Source: Streptomyces sp. Tue6028 (GTDB lineage Bacteria; Actinomycetota; Actinomycetes; Streptomycetales; Streptomycetaceae). From it: a DNA stretch of 64,000 bases. The stretch is taken from contig NZ_MLCE01000023.1 in assembly GCF_002300165.1 (NCBI RefSeq), positions 62,001 to 126,000 of the forward strand. The letters run 5' to 3'. Under the pieces are notes generated by a model. The model was not told where the DNA came from and made no database searches. It worked only from the letters and a program-made list of their open reading frames with translations. Shown here one piece after another: positions 42,695 to 50,142 of this stretch. The position numbers and the translations under genes were made by a program. The stretch's first letter is position 1; the number at the start of each line of letters is the position of its first letter.

Positions 42695-43342
42695 GTGCTC
42701 TTGCTCGCTCTGGATACCGCCACCCCCGCCGTGACCGTCGCGCTGCACGACGGCACGTCCGTCATCGCCTCGTCGAGCCAGGTCGACGCGCGCCGCCACG
42801 GGGAGCTGCTCCTCCCGGCCGTGGACCGCGTGCTCGCCGAGGCGGGCCACCGGCTCGACGCCGTCACCGGCATCGTCGTCGGCGTGGGCCCCGGCCCGTA
42901 CACCGGCCTGCGCGTCGGCCTGATGACCGCCGACACCTTCGGACTCGCACTCGGCGTGCCGGTGCACGGCGTGTGCACCCTCGACGCGCTCGCGTACGCG
43001 GCCGACATCGACGGCCCCTTCGTCGCGGCGACGGACGCCCGCCGCAAGGAGGTCTACTGGGCGCGCTACGCCGACCGGCGCACCCGCGTCACCGACCCCG
43101 CCGTGGACCGCCCCGGCGACCTGGACGTCGGCGGGCTGCCCGCTGTCGGAGCGGGCGCGCTGCTCTACCCCGACACCTTCCCGGACGCGCACGCGCCCGA
43201 GCACGTCTCGGCGGCGGCGATGGCCTCGCTGGCCGCGGAACGGCTCGCCGCGGGCGTCGAACTGGAGGCGCCCCGGCCGCTCTACCTGCGCCGGCCGGAC
43301 GCCCAGGTGCCCAAGAACTACAAGGTGGTCACCCCCAAGTGA
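42695..43342 (+). CDS. tsaB: tRNA threonylcarbamoyladenosine biosynthesis protein TsaB
   Basis: 215 residues, GTG start. TsaB is the inactive partner that pairs with TsaD in t6A synthesis. The ASKHA fold is recognised from MLLLALDTATPAVTVALHDG and GIVVGVGPGPYTGLRVGLMT. The GTG of rimI at 43339 overlaps its stop (GTGA). First gene of the tsaB-rimI-tsaD run, consistent with coordinated production of the t6A complex. Confidence 0.94.
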   Translation: MLLLALDTATPAVTVALHDGTSVIASSSQVDARRHGELLLPAVDRVLAEAGHRLDAVTGIVVGVGPGPYTGLRVGLMTADTFGLALGVPVHGVCTLDALAYAADIDGPFVAATDARRKEVYWARYADRRTRVTDPAVDRPGDLDVGGLPAVGAGALLYPDTFPDAHAPEHVSAAAMASLAAERLAAGVELEAPRPLYLRRPDAQVPKNYKVVTPK

Positions 43343-43917
43343 CCGACCACCCGTCTCCTGGAAGCCGCCCTCCGACCACGCCGCCGCCCGGCGGGGTCGA
43401 CGTGCGCGAGATGCGCTGGTGGGACATCGATCCCGTACTGGAACTGGAGAAGGACCTCTTCCCCGAGGACGCCTGGTCCCGGGGCATGTTCTGGTCCGAG
43501 CTGGCCCACGCGCGCGGGCCCGAGGCGACGCGTCGGTACGTCGTGGCCCTCGACGGGGGGCGGCTCGTCGGGTACGCCGGACTCGCCGCCGCGGGCGACC
43601 TGGGCGACGTGCAGACCATCGCCGTCGCCCGCGACCAGTGGGGCACCGGGCTCGGCGCCCGGCTGCTCACCGAGCTGCTGCGTGCCGCGACCGCGTTCGA
43701 GTGCGCCCAGGTGATGCTCGAATGCCGGGTGGACAACGTCCGCGCGCAGAAGCTCTACGAGCGCTTCGGCTTCGAAGCCATCGGCGTCCGGCGCGGCTAC
43801 TACCAGCCGGGGAACGTCGACGCCCTGGTCATGCGACTCAACACGGCTGCGGACAGCGGCCCGGGAGCGGGCTCCCCCTCAGCAAACGGCGGACAAGGAA
43901 CAGAGAGCAATGGCTGA
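43339..43917 (+). CDS. rimI: Ribosomal-protein-alanine N-acetyltransferase RimI
   Basis: 192 residues, GTG start overlapping the tsaB stop. A GNAT acetyltransferase with the acetyl-CoA loop QWGTGLGARLLTELL and the C-terminal motif NVRAQKLYERFGFEAIGVR typical of RimI. It probably acetylates the N terminus of S18 or other proteins. A ~20-residue N-terminal extension and a Gly/Ser-rich C-terminal tail lie outside the fold. Overlaps tsaD by eight bases. Confidence 0.92.
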   Translation: MTDHPSPGSRPPTTPPPGGVDVREMRWWDIDPVLELEKDLFPEDAWSRGMFWSELAHARGPEATRRYVVALDGGRLVGYAGLAAAGDLGDVQTIAVARDQWGTGLGARLLTELLRAATAFECAQVMLECRVDNVRAQKLYERFGFEAIGVRRGYYQPGNVDALVMRLNTAADSGPGAGSPSANGGQGTESNG

Positions 43918-45013
43918 CGAACCACTCGTCCTCGGTATCGAGACCTCCTGCGACGAGACCGGCGTCGGCATCGTCCGCGGCACCACGCTGCTCGCGGACG
44001 CGATCGCGTCCAGCGTCGACGAGCACGCCCGGTTCGGCGGGGTCGTGCCCGAGGTCGCCTCCCGGGCCCACCTGGAGGCGATGGTGCCGACCATCGACCG
44101 CGCGCTGAAGGAGGCGGGGGTCAGCGCCCGTGACCTCGACGGCATCGCGGTGACCGCGGGCCCCGGCCTCGCCGGTGCGCTGCTCGTCGGCGTCTCCGCG
44201 GCGAAGGCGTACGCGTACGCGCTCGGCAAGCCGCTGTACGGCGTCAACCACCTCGCCTCCCACATCTGCGTGGACCAGCTGGAGCACGGTGCGCTGCCGG
44301 AGCCGACCATGGCGCTCCTCGTCTCGGGCGGGCACTCCTCGCTGCTGCTGTCCTCGGACATCACGTCCGACGTGCGGCCGATGGGCGCGACCATCGACGA
44401 CGCCGCGGGCGAGGCGTTCGACAAGATCGCGCGCGTGCTGAACCTCGGCTTCCCGGGCGGCCCGGTCATCGACCGGTACGCCAAGGAGGGTGACCCGCAG
44501 GCGATCGCGTTCCCGCGCGGGCTCACCGGGCCGCGCGATCCCGCGTACGACTTCTCGTTCTCCGGTCTGAAGACCGCCGTGGCCCGCTGGATCGAGGCGC
44601 GGCGGGCGGCGGGGGAGGAGGTGCCGGTGCGTGACGTGGCGGCTTCCTTCCAGGAGGCGGTCGTGGACGTGCTGACCCGCAAGGCCGTACGGGCCTGCAA
44701 GGACGAGGGCGTCGACCACCTCATGATCGGCGGCGGTGTGGCCGCCAACTCCCGGCTGCGTGCGCTCGCCGCGGAGCGCTGCGAGGCGGCCGGGATCCGG
44801 CTGCGGGTGCCGCGGCCCAAGCTGTGCACGGACAACGGCGCCATGGTGGCCGCCCTCGGCGCGGAGATGGTGGCGCGCAACCGGGCCGCCTCCGACTGGG
44901 ACCTCTCCGCCGACTCGTCCCTCCCGGTGACCGACCCGCACGTGCCCGGCCAGGCACACACCCACTCCCACGACCACGTGCACGAGGTCAGCAAGGAGAA
45001 CCTGTACTCGTGA
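43910..45013 (+). CDS. tsaD: tRNA N6-adenosine threonylcarbamoyltransferase TsaD
   Basis: 367 residues. TsaD transfers threonylcarbamoyl onto A37 of tRNA. Signatures: LGIETSCDETGVGIVRGTTL, the metal-binding pair of histidines in VNHLASHICVDQL, LLVSGGHSSLLL and DDAAGEAFDKIARVLNLGFP. The last ~25 residues are His-rich (QAHTHSHDHVHEVSK), an odd tail that might bind metal. The stop overlaps the GTG of the next small gene. Confidence 0.96.
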   Translation: MADEPLVLGIETSCDETGVGIVRGTTLLADAIASSVDEHARFGGVVPEVASRAHLEAMVPTIDRALKEAGVSARDLDGIAVTAGPGLAGALLVGVSAAKAYAYALGKPLYGVNHLASHICVDQLEHGALPEPTMALLVSGGHSSLLLSSDITSDVRPMGATIDDAAGEAFDKIARVLNLGFPGGPVIDRYAKEGDPQAIAFPRGLTGPRDPAYDFSFSGLKTAVARWIEARRAAGEEVPVRDVAASFQEAVVDVLTRKAVRACKDEGVDHLMIGGGVAANSRLRALAAERCEAAGIRLRVPRPKLCTDNGAMVAALGAEMVARNRAASDWDLSADSSLPVTDPHVPGQAHTHSHDHVHEVSKENLYS

Positions 45014-45261
45014 CCGTCGCCCTGATGTGGGAGGCACGGGCCGTGCCGGGGCGCGGGGAGGACCTGCTCGCCTGGGTGCGGGCGCAGGAACTGTCCGGCG
45101 CACCGCTGCGCCGGGAGACCCTGCGGGCTCCCCAGGACCGGGTGCTCGTCATCACCTGGTGGGACGCCGCGTACGACGCGGTGCTGCCGGAACTGCCCGA
45201 ACCCGACGGGGGGTTGGTGACCCGGGCGGTGCACCGGTGGAGGTTCGAGGCGGTGTCCTGA
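45010..45261 (+). CDS. Small hypothetical protein coupled to tsaD
   Basis: 83 residues, GTG start overlapping the tsaD stop. MTVALMWEARAVPGRGEDLL is followed by a middle block PQDRVLVITWWDAAYDAVLP and a C-terminal VTRAVHRWRFEAV. The size and strand pattern resemble a small ferredoxin-like (ABM-type) fold, but that is only a guess. No signal peptide. It ends the t6A group; the xylan island starts ~165 bases later. Confidence 0.6.
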   Translation: MTVALMWEARAVPGRGEDLLAWVRAQELSGAPLRRETLRAPQDRVLVITWWDAAYDAVLPELPEPDGGLVTRAVHRWRFEAVS

Positions 45262-45360
45262 GCGCGTTCCGCGGGGGAGTCCCGGACGGTGTCCGGGACG
45301 GGTGCCTCGGGGTCGGCCGGTCCGGACTTCCCGTGGACCACTGTTTTCCGGAAGACTCCT

Positions 45361-45372
45361 GCAAAGTTTCGC
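45361..45372. promoter_or_regulatory. Candidate xylan-regulator operator upstream of the first LacI gene
   Basis: GCAAAGTTTCGC matches 9 of 11 positions of the CGAAAGTTTCG-type operators seen at other genes of this island. It lies 55 bases before the LacI GTG. TTTCCGGAAG, also found at the bxlE start, lies just upstream (45344-45353). Autoregulation is inferred. Confidence 0.4.
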
Positions 45373-45426
45373 CTGCGCGTATGGAACCGTAGGGGGCGAC
45401 CTGACACGTCGACGGAGGTGGGCGCA

Positions 45427-46449
45427 GTGGCCCGGGAGAGCATCAGGAACAAGGTGACGATCACCGAGATCGCCCGGCAGGCCGGGGTCTCGGTGCCCAC
45501 CGTGTCGCGTGTCGTCAACGGCCGCTCGGACGTGTCCCCGGAGACCCGGGCCCGGATCGAGGACCTGCTGCGGCACCACGGCTACCGGCGCAAGCCGTCC
45601 GCGCCGGGGGACCGGGCCGCCCTCGTCGACCTCGTCTTCAACGACCTCGACAGCCCCTGGGCGGTGGAGATCATCCGAGGGGTCGAGGACGTCGCGCACG
45701 CCGCGGGCGTGGGCACGGTGGTCTCCGCGATCCACGGCGCCTCGGGCTCCGCCCGGCAGTGGATGACCAATCTGCGCGCCCGCGCCTCGGACGGCGTGAT
45801 CCTGGTGACCTCCGTCCTCGAACCGCGGCTGCACGAGGAGCTGCGGCGCCTCGGTGTGCCGCTCGTCGTCATCGACCCCGCGGGGTCGCCGTCCCTGGAC
45901 GCGCCCACCGTCGGCGCCACCAACTGGGCCGGCGGCATGGCCGCCACGGAGCATCTGCTGGGTCTCGGCCACCGCCGGATCGGCTTCGTCGCCGGGCCCC
46001 CGCGGCTGCTCTGCTCGCGGGCCCGCCTCGACGGCTACCGGGCCGCGCTGGAGGGCGCGGGTGTCGAGGTCGACGACGCCCTGATCGTGCCGGGCGACTT
46101 CTACCACCAGGCCGGTTTCGACGGCTGCAACACCCTGCTCGACCTGGCCGGACCGCCGACCGCGCTGTTCGCCGCCAGCGACCAGATGGCGCTCGGCGCG
46201 ATCGAGGCGCTGCGCCGCCGCGGCCTGCGGGTGCCCGAGGACATGAGCGTCGTCGGGTTCGACGACCTGCCCGAGGTCCGCTGGTCGTCGCCGCCGCTGA
46301 CGACCGTGCGCCAGCCGCTGGCCGACATGGGCAAGCTGGCCACGCGCACGGTGCTGCGGCTCGCACTCGGCGAGGAGCCGGCCTCGCCCCGGGTGGAGCT
46401 CGCGACCGAGCTGGTCGTGCGGGCGAGCACGGCGGCGCCGGCCGTCTGA
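45427..46449 (+). CDS. bxlR: LacI-family transcriptional regulator, BxlR-like
   Basis: 340 residues from GTG 45427 (GGAGG eight bases upstream). The N-terminal helix-turn-helix reads TITEIARQAGVSVPTVSRVV; the periplasmic-binding-like core has GATNWAGGMAATEHLLGLGH, a segment where the ligand pocket usually lies, and VGFDDLPEVRWSSPPLTTVR near the end. It stands directly upstream of a xylobiose-type transporter operon, as the xylobiose-responsive repressor BxlR does in studied Streptomyces. The paralogue at 52451 shares the same C-terminal block. The ligand is inferred from context. Confidence 0.82.
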   Translation: MARESIRNKVTITEIARQAGVSVPTVSRVVNGRSDVSPETRARIEDLLRHHGYRRKPSAPGDRAALVDLVFNDLDSPWAVEIIRGVEDVAHAAGVGTVVSAIHGASGSARQWMTNLRARASDGVILVTSVLEPRLHEELRRLGVPLVVIDPAGSPSLDAPTVGATNWAGGMAATEHLLGLGHRRIGFVAGPPRLLCSRARLDGYRAALEGAGVEVDDALIVPGDFYHQAGFDGCNTLLDLAGPPTALFAASDQMALGAIEALRRRGLRVPEDMSVVGFDDLPEVRWSSPPLTTVRQPLADMGKLATRTVLRLALGEEPASPRVELATELVVRASTAAPAV

Positions 46450-46562
46450 GCCGGCCGCCCGTCGCCGTTCGACCGGCTCGCGGGCGCGCCGGTTCGGGTC
46501 TCCGCCGCCGCGGACCGCCCCGACGCCGGCGGGCCTCGGCCCGCGGCCGCCCATGCCCTTCC
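46450..46562. other. Spacer after the LacI gene
   Basis: First part of the 428-base spacer between the regulator and the binding-protein gene. It is very GC-rich, with no gene or clear hairpin that I can support; the rest of the spacer is covered by the repeat array and the promoter/operator entries. Confidence 0.5.
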
Positions 46563-46680
46563 GGTGAGCCGTCCTCGGGCTCGCCTGCGTCCTTTCGGTG
46601 AGCCGTCCCCGGGCTCGCCTGCGTCCTTCCGGTGAGCCGTCCTCGGGCTCGCCTGCGTCCTTCCGGTGAGCCGTCCCCGG
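46563..46680. repeat. 34-bp tandem repeat array (about 3.5 copies)
   Basis: Copies start at 46563, 46597, 46631 and 46665 with an exact 34-base period. The unit begins GGTGAGCCGTCCTCGGGCTC and ends GCCTGCGTCCTTCC; copies differ at one or two bases. Each contains an inverted repeat GAGCC-N7-GGCTC able to form a short hairpin. It lies between the LacI gene and the bxlE promoter. Too short-spaced and without spacers for CRISPR. Confidence 0.85.
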
Positions 46681-46799
46681 GGCCCGTCCGCATCCCGTTG
46701 CGGATATCCGCCGCGGCCGCTCGCGTCCCTTTCGGCGGGCCGTTCCCCGAGGTCGGCGAGGGGGCCGTGGCCCGCCGACTCCCATATTTGTCAGGAGCG

Positions 46800-46828
46800 T
46801 TGACATACCTGTCGCGCGCCCGTAACTT
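46800..46828 (+). promoter_or_regulatory. Promoter of the xylobiose transporter operon
   Basis: TTGACA (46800-46805), 17-base spacer, TAACTT (46823-46828): a near-consensus vegetative promoter, rare in such GC-rich DNA. The expected start point (~46835) lies just before the operator-like palindrome at 46843, a good position for repression by a LacI protein. Confidence 0.75.
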
Positions 46829-46842
46829 CCGTGCGCACTCGA

Positions 46843-46856
46843 CCGATAATTTTCGG
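46843..46856. promoter_or_regulatory. Operator-like palindrome ahead of bxlE
   Basis: CCGATAATTTTCGG is symmetric at 12 of 14 positions and resembles the CCGAAACTTTCGG element of the xylanase promoter. It lies right after the predicted transcription start. A second symmetric stretch CTTCCGGAAG (46861-46870) overlaps the ribosome-binding site. Binding by the neighbouring LacI proteins is inferred. Confidence 0.6.
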
Positions 46857-46877
46857 CTCTCTTCCGGAAGGTGTGCG

Positions 46878-48182
46878 ATGCGAGCGTTGGGCAACACCTC
46901 TCTCTCCCGCCGCGGGTTCATGGCGGCCTCAGCGGCGACCGGACTGGGTGCGGCCGCCCTGAGCGCGTGCGGCTCCTCCGACAGCGGGAACAGCTCGGGC
47001 AAGACCACCGTCGAGTGGTGGAACATCACCACCACCCAGCCCGCGAAGAAGCTGTGGGCCCAGCGCGCCAGGGAGTTCGAGGCGGCGCACCCCGACGTGA
47101 AGATCAAGGTCGTCACGCTGGAGAACGAGGCGTACAAGTCGAAGATGACCGCGCTGACCACCTCGGGAAAGCTGCCGGACATCTTCCACACCTGGGGCGG
47201 CGGCGTCCTCCAGCAGCAGATCGACGCGGGCCTGGTCGAGGACCTGACCGACAAGGTGGCCCCCTGGACGAAGCAGTACGTGCCCGCCGCCCTGGCGGCC
47301 TACCGCTTCGACGACAAGACGTACGCCGTCCCGTTCGACATCGGCATGGTCGGCTTCTGGTACAACAAGGCGCTCTTCGCCAAGGCCGAGATCGCGAGCC
47401 CGCCCACCACCTGGTCCGCCTACCTCGACGCCGTCAAGGCCCTGAAGAGCGCGGGGATCACGCCCATCGCCCTGGCCGGCAAGGAGAAGTGGCCCGGCAT
47501 GTACTACTGGGCGTACCTCGCGATGCGGGTCGCCGGACTCGACGCGATGCAGAAGGCCGCCACCGACGCCGACTTCACCGGCGAGGGCTTCGTCAAGGCG
47601 GGCGAACACCTCAAGGAACTCGTCGCCCTCGAACCGTTCCAGAAGGGCTTCCTCGGCGCGGCCTACTCCACGCCCAACGGCGAGGCGGCCGCGATGGGCA
47701 ACGGCAAGGCGGCCATGGAACTGATGGGGCAGTGGGCGCCCGTCGTCGAGGGCGACGCCGGCAAGGGCATCGGCAAGGACCTCGGCTTCTTCTCCTTCCC
47801 CGCCGTCGAGGGCGGACAGGGCGCGCTCACCGAGGTGTTCGGCGGAGGCGGCGGCCACGCGGTGCGCAAGGGCGCGCCCGACGCGGCGGTGGAGTTCCTG
47901 AAGTTCTTCGCCGAGAAGGAGTTCGCCGCCAAGCTGGTCAAGGACACCGGACTGATCCCGGTGTCCAAGGACGTGCGCTCCGCGCTGACCGACGCCAATC
48001 TCACCGCCGTGTCCGACGCGCTGAACTCGGCCACCGGCTTCCAGCTCTACCTCGACCAGGCGTACGCCCCCGCCGTCGGCCAGGAGATCAACGACAGCGT
48101 CGCCGCACTCATCGCGGGCTCCAAGTCCCCGCAGCAGGTGACCCGTTCGGTCACCGAGGTGGCCAAGAGCGAGAAGAGCTAG
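46878..48182 (+). CDS. bxlE: ABC transporter sugar-binding lipoprotein, xylobiose type
   Basis: 434 residues. The N terminus SLSRRGFMAASAATGLGAAA followed by LSAC is a twin-arginine-like lipoprotein signal (Cys ~34). The mature part is a cluster-B/MalE-type solute-binding protein: VEWWNITTTQPAKKLWAQRA, DIFHTWGGGVLQQQIDAG, and PFDIGMVGFWYNKALFAKA. With two permeases, a GH3 xylosidase and a LacI regulator it matches the bxlEFG-bxlA xylobiose system of Streptomyces. Start ATG 46878 has GGAAGG nearby. Sugar specificity is inferred from neighbours, not from binding residues. Confidence 0.85.
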   Translation: MRALGNTSLSRRGFMAASAATGLGAAALSACGSSDSGNSSGKTTVEWWNITTTQPAKKLWAQRAREFEAAHPDVKIKVVTLENEAYKSKMTALTTSGKLPDIFHTWGGGVLQQQIDAGLVEDLTDKVAPWTKQYVPAALAAYRFDDKTYAVPFDIGMVGFWYNKALFAKAEIASPPTTWSAYLDAVKALKSAGITPIALAGKEKWPGMYYWAYLAMRVAGLDAMQKAATDADFTGEGFVKAGEHLKELVALEPFQKGFLGAAYSTPNGEAAAMGNGKAAMELMGQWAPVVEGDAGKGIGKDLGFFSFPAVEGGQGALTEVFGGGGGHAVRKGAPDAAVEFLKFFAEKEFAAKLVKDTGLIPVSKDVRSALTDANLTAVSDALNSATGFQLYLDQAYAPAVGQEINDSVAALIAGSKSPQQVTRSVTEVAKSEKS

Positions 48183-48191
48183 CGGCCACCG

Positions 48192-49199
48192 ATGACGCAT
48201 TCGACGACATCGACCCCGTACGCGCCCGAGCTCGGCAAGGTGGCGGAGCCGGGGTCCGTGCCCCCGGCCGCCGGGCCGCGCAGGCCCGTGCTGCGCCGCC
48301 TGGGCGACTGGCTCTCGGCGGTCGTCTTCACGGTCCCCGCGCTCGCCCTGTTCGGCCTCCTGGTGCTGGTGCCGATGGGCTACGCGTTCTACGTCAGCTT
48401 CTTCGACTGGGGCGGATTCGGCTCACCCACGGACGTCACGGGGTTCGGCAACTACACCCGGCTGTTCGAGGACCCGGTGTTCCTCGGGGACCTGTGGCGC
48501 GGCGGGCTGCTGATCGGCTTCTCCATCGCCCTCCAGCTGCCGTTCGCGCTCGCCATGGCCGTGCTGCTCAACCAGGAGCTGCGCGGCCGGGCCGTCTACC
48601 GGATGCTGTTCTTCGCCCCGTACATCCTGTCCGAGGTCATCACGGGCGTGCTGTTCGGCATGATCTTCGCGCCGGGGGACGGACTCGCCGACCGGCTGCT
48701 CGGCGCGGTGGGGCTCGACGGCCTCGGCGGGGAGTGGTTCGCGGGACGGGACACGGTCCTTCCCACGCTCTTCCTCGTCATGACGTGGAAGTACTTCGGC
48801 TTCCACATGATGCTCTACCTGGCCGGCCTCCAGGGCATCCCGGCCGAGCTGTACGAGGCCGCCCGCATCGACGGCGCCGGCACCTGGCAGCGCTTCCGCC
48901 ACATCACGCTGCCGCTGCTCGCGCCGACCCTGCGGATCAGCGCGTTCCTGTCCGTCATCTTCTCCATCCAGCTCTTCGACCTGGTCTGGGTGATCACCAC
49001 GGGCGGCCCCGACCACGCCTCCGAGACGATGGCGATCAGCATGGTCCAGTACGGCTTCAAGCGCTATCAGATGGGCTACGCGAGCGCCATCAGCGTCGTG
49101 ATGTTCCTCATCAGCCTGGTCTTCGCCCTCGCCTACCAGCGCTTCGTGCTGCGCCGTGACACCGAAGGAGCCCTCACCACCATGCGAGCCAACCGATGA
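48192..49199 (+). CDS. bxlF: ABC transporter permease (MalF type), xylobiose type
   Basis: 335 residues with six membrane spans after a ~45-residue cytosolic N terminus. The EAA loop that docks the ATPase is YEAARIDGAGTWQRFRHITL. It pairs with the next permease to form the membrane channel of a carbohydrate-uptake-1 ABC importer. It starts ten bases after bxlE; the end overlaps the next ATG by four bases. No ATP-binding subunit is encoded; in Streptomyces the shared ATPase MsiK usually serves such systems. Confidence 0.88.
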   Translation: MTHSTTSTPYAPELGKVAEPGSVPPAAGPRRPVLRRLGDWLSAVVFTVPALALFGLLVLVPMGYAFYVSFFDWGGFGSPTDVTGFGNYTRLFEDPVFLGDLWRGGLLIGFSIALQLPFALAMAVLLNQELRGRAVYRMLFFAPYILSEVITGVLFGMIFAPGDGLADRLLGAVGLDGLGGEWFAGRDTVLPTLFLVMTWKYFGFHMMLYLAGLQGIPAELYEAARIDGAGTWQRFRHITLPLLAPTLRISAFLSVIFSIQLFDLVWVITTGGPDHASETMAISMVQYGFKRYQMGYASAISVVMFLISLVFALAYQRFVLRRDTEGALTTMRANR

Positions 49200-50056
49200 G
49201 CGGCGCGACGGGCGTCCCGAAGAGCCTCGTGCGCCGGCGCAGGCTGCGCACCCTCCCCGTGTACGTGGTCCTCTGGGTGGTCGGCGTCTTCATGGTCACC
49301 CCGCTCCTGTACACGCTCGTCTCCGGCTTCAAGTCGACCGATCAGCTCTCCAGCAACCCGTTCGGGCTGCCGTCGCCCTGGGTGACCTCGAACTACACGT
49401 CCCTGCTCGGCTCGGGCGCGTTCTGGCGGTCCGTCGGAAGCAGCACGGTGATCGCCGTGGGCGCCACCCTGCTCACCGTGGCGACCGCGGCGCTCGCCGC
49501 GTTCGCGCTGGCCCGGTTCGCCTTCCGCGGGCGGGAGTTGGTGTTCACGCTGTTCACCATGGGCCTGATGTTCCCGTTCGCGGTGGCGATCCTGCCGCTG
49601 TTCATCCTGCTGCGCACCTTCGGGCTCCTCGACAACCCCTGGGGCGTGATCCTGCCCGAGGCGGCCTTCGGGCTGCCGGTGACGATCATCATCCTGCGCG
49701 GGTTCTTCCGGGAGATCCCCGGCGAACTGGAGGAGGCCGCGACCCTCGACGGCTGCTCCCGCTTCGGCTTCTTCTGGCGCATCCTGCTGCCGCTGGCCCG
49801 GCCCGCGCTCGGCACCGTCTCCGTCCTCGCCATCGTCAGCAGCTGGAACCAGTTCCTGCTCCCGCTGCTCGTCTTCAGCGAGCCCACCTGGTGGACCATC
49901 CCCGTCGGCATCCAGCAGTTCCAGGGCCAGTACGCCTCCGACGTGGCCCGCATCTTCGCGTACCTGGTGCTCGCCATGGCACCCGCCCTCGCCTTCTACG
50001 CGGTCGCCGAACGCCAGTTGATCGGCGGCATCACGCTCGGCGCGACCAAGGGATAG
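49196..50056 (+). CDS. bxlG: ABC transporter permease (MalG type), xylobiose type
   Basis: 286 residues, six membrane spans, EAA loop as LEEAATLDGCSRFGFFWRIL. The second half of the importer, with the family ending RQLIGGITLGATKG. It overlaps the bxlF stop. An 86-base gap with a short G/C inverted repeat (CGCCCG/CGGGCG at 50075-50088) separates it from the xylosidase gene, possibly tuning the ratio of transporter to enzyme. Confidence 0.88.
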   Translation: MSGATGVPKSLVRRRRLRTLPVYVVLWVVGVFMVTPLLYTLVSGFKSTDQLSSNPFGLPSPWVTSNYTSLLGSGAFWRSVGSSTVIAVGATLLTVATAALAAFALARFAFRGRELVFTLFTMGLMFPFAVAILPLFILLRTFGLLDNPWGVILPEAAFGLPVTIIILRGFFREIPGELEEAATLDGCSRFGFFWRILLPLARPALGTVSVLAIVSSWNQFLLPLLVFSEPTWWTIPVGIQQFQGQYASDVARIFAYLVLAMAPALAFYAVAERQLIGGITLGATKG

Positions 50057-50142
50057 GCCCCGCCCCGCGGTGCACGCCCGTCCGGGCGGGCCCCGGCGGA
50101 CCCGTTCCGTCGCCGAACCACTTCACCGACGTGAGGAGTTAC

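Noticed and set aside
46563..46680. CRISPR array
   Set aside because: The 34-base units are directly adjacent with no unique spacers, and no cas genes are present.
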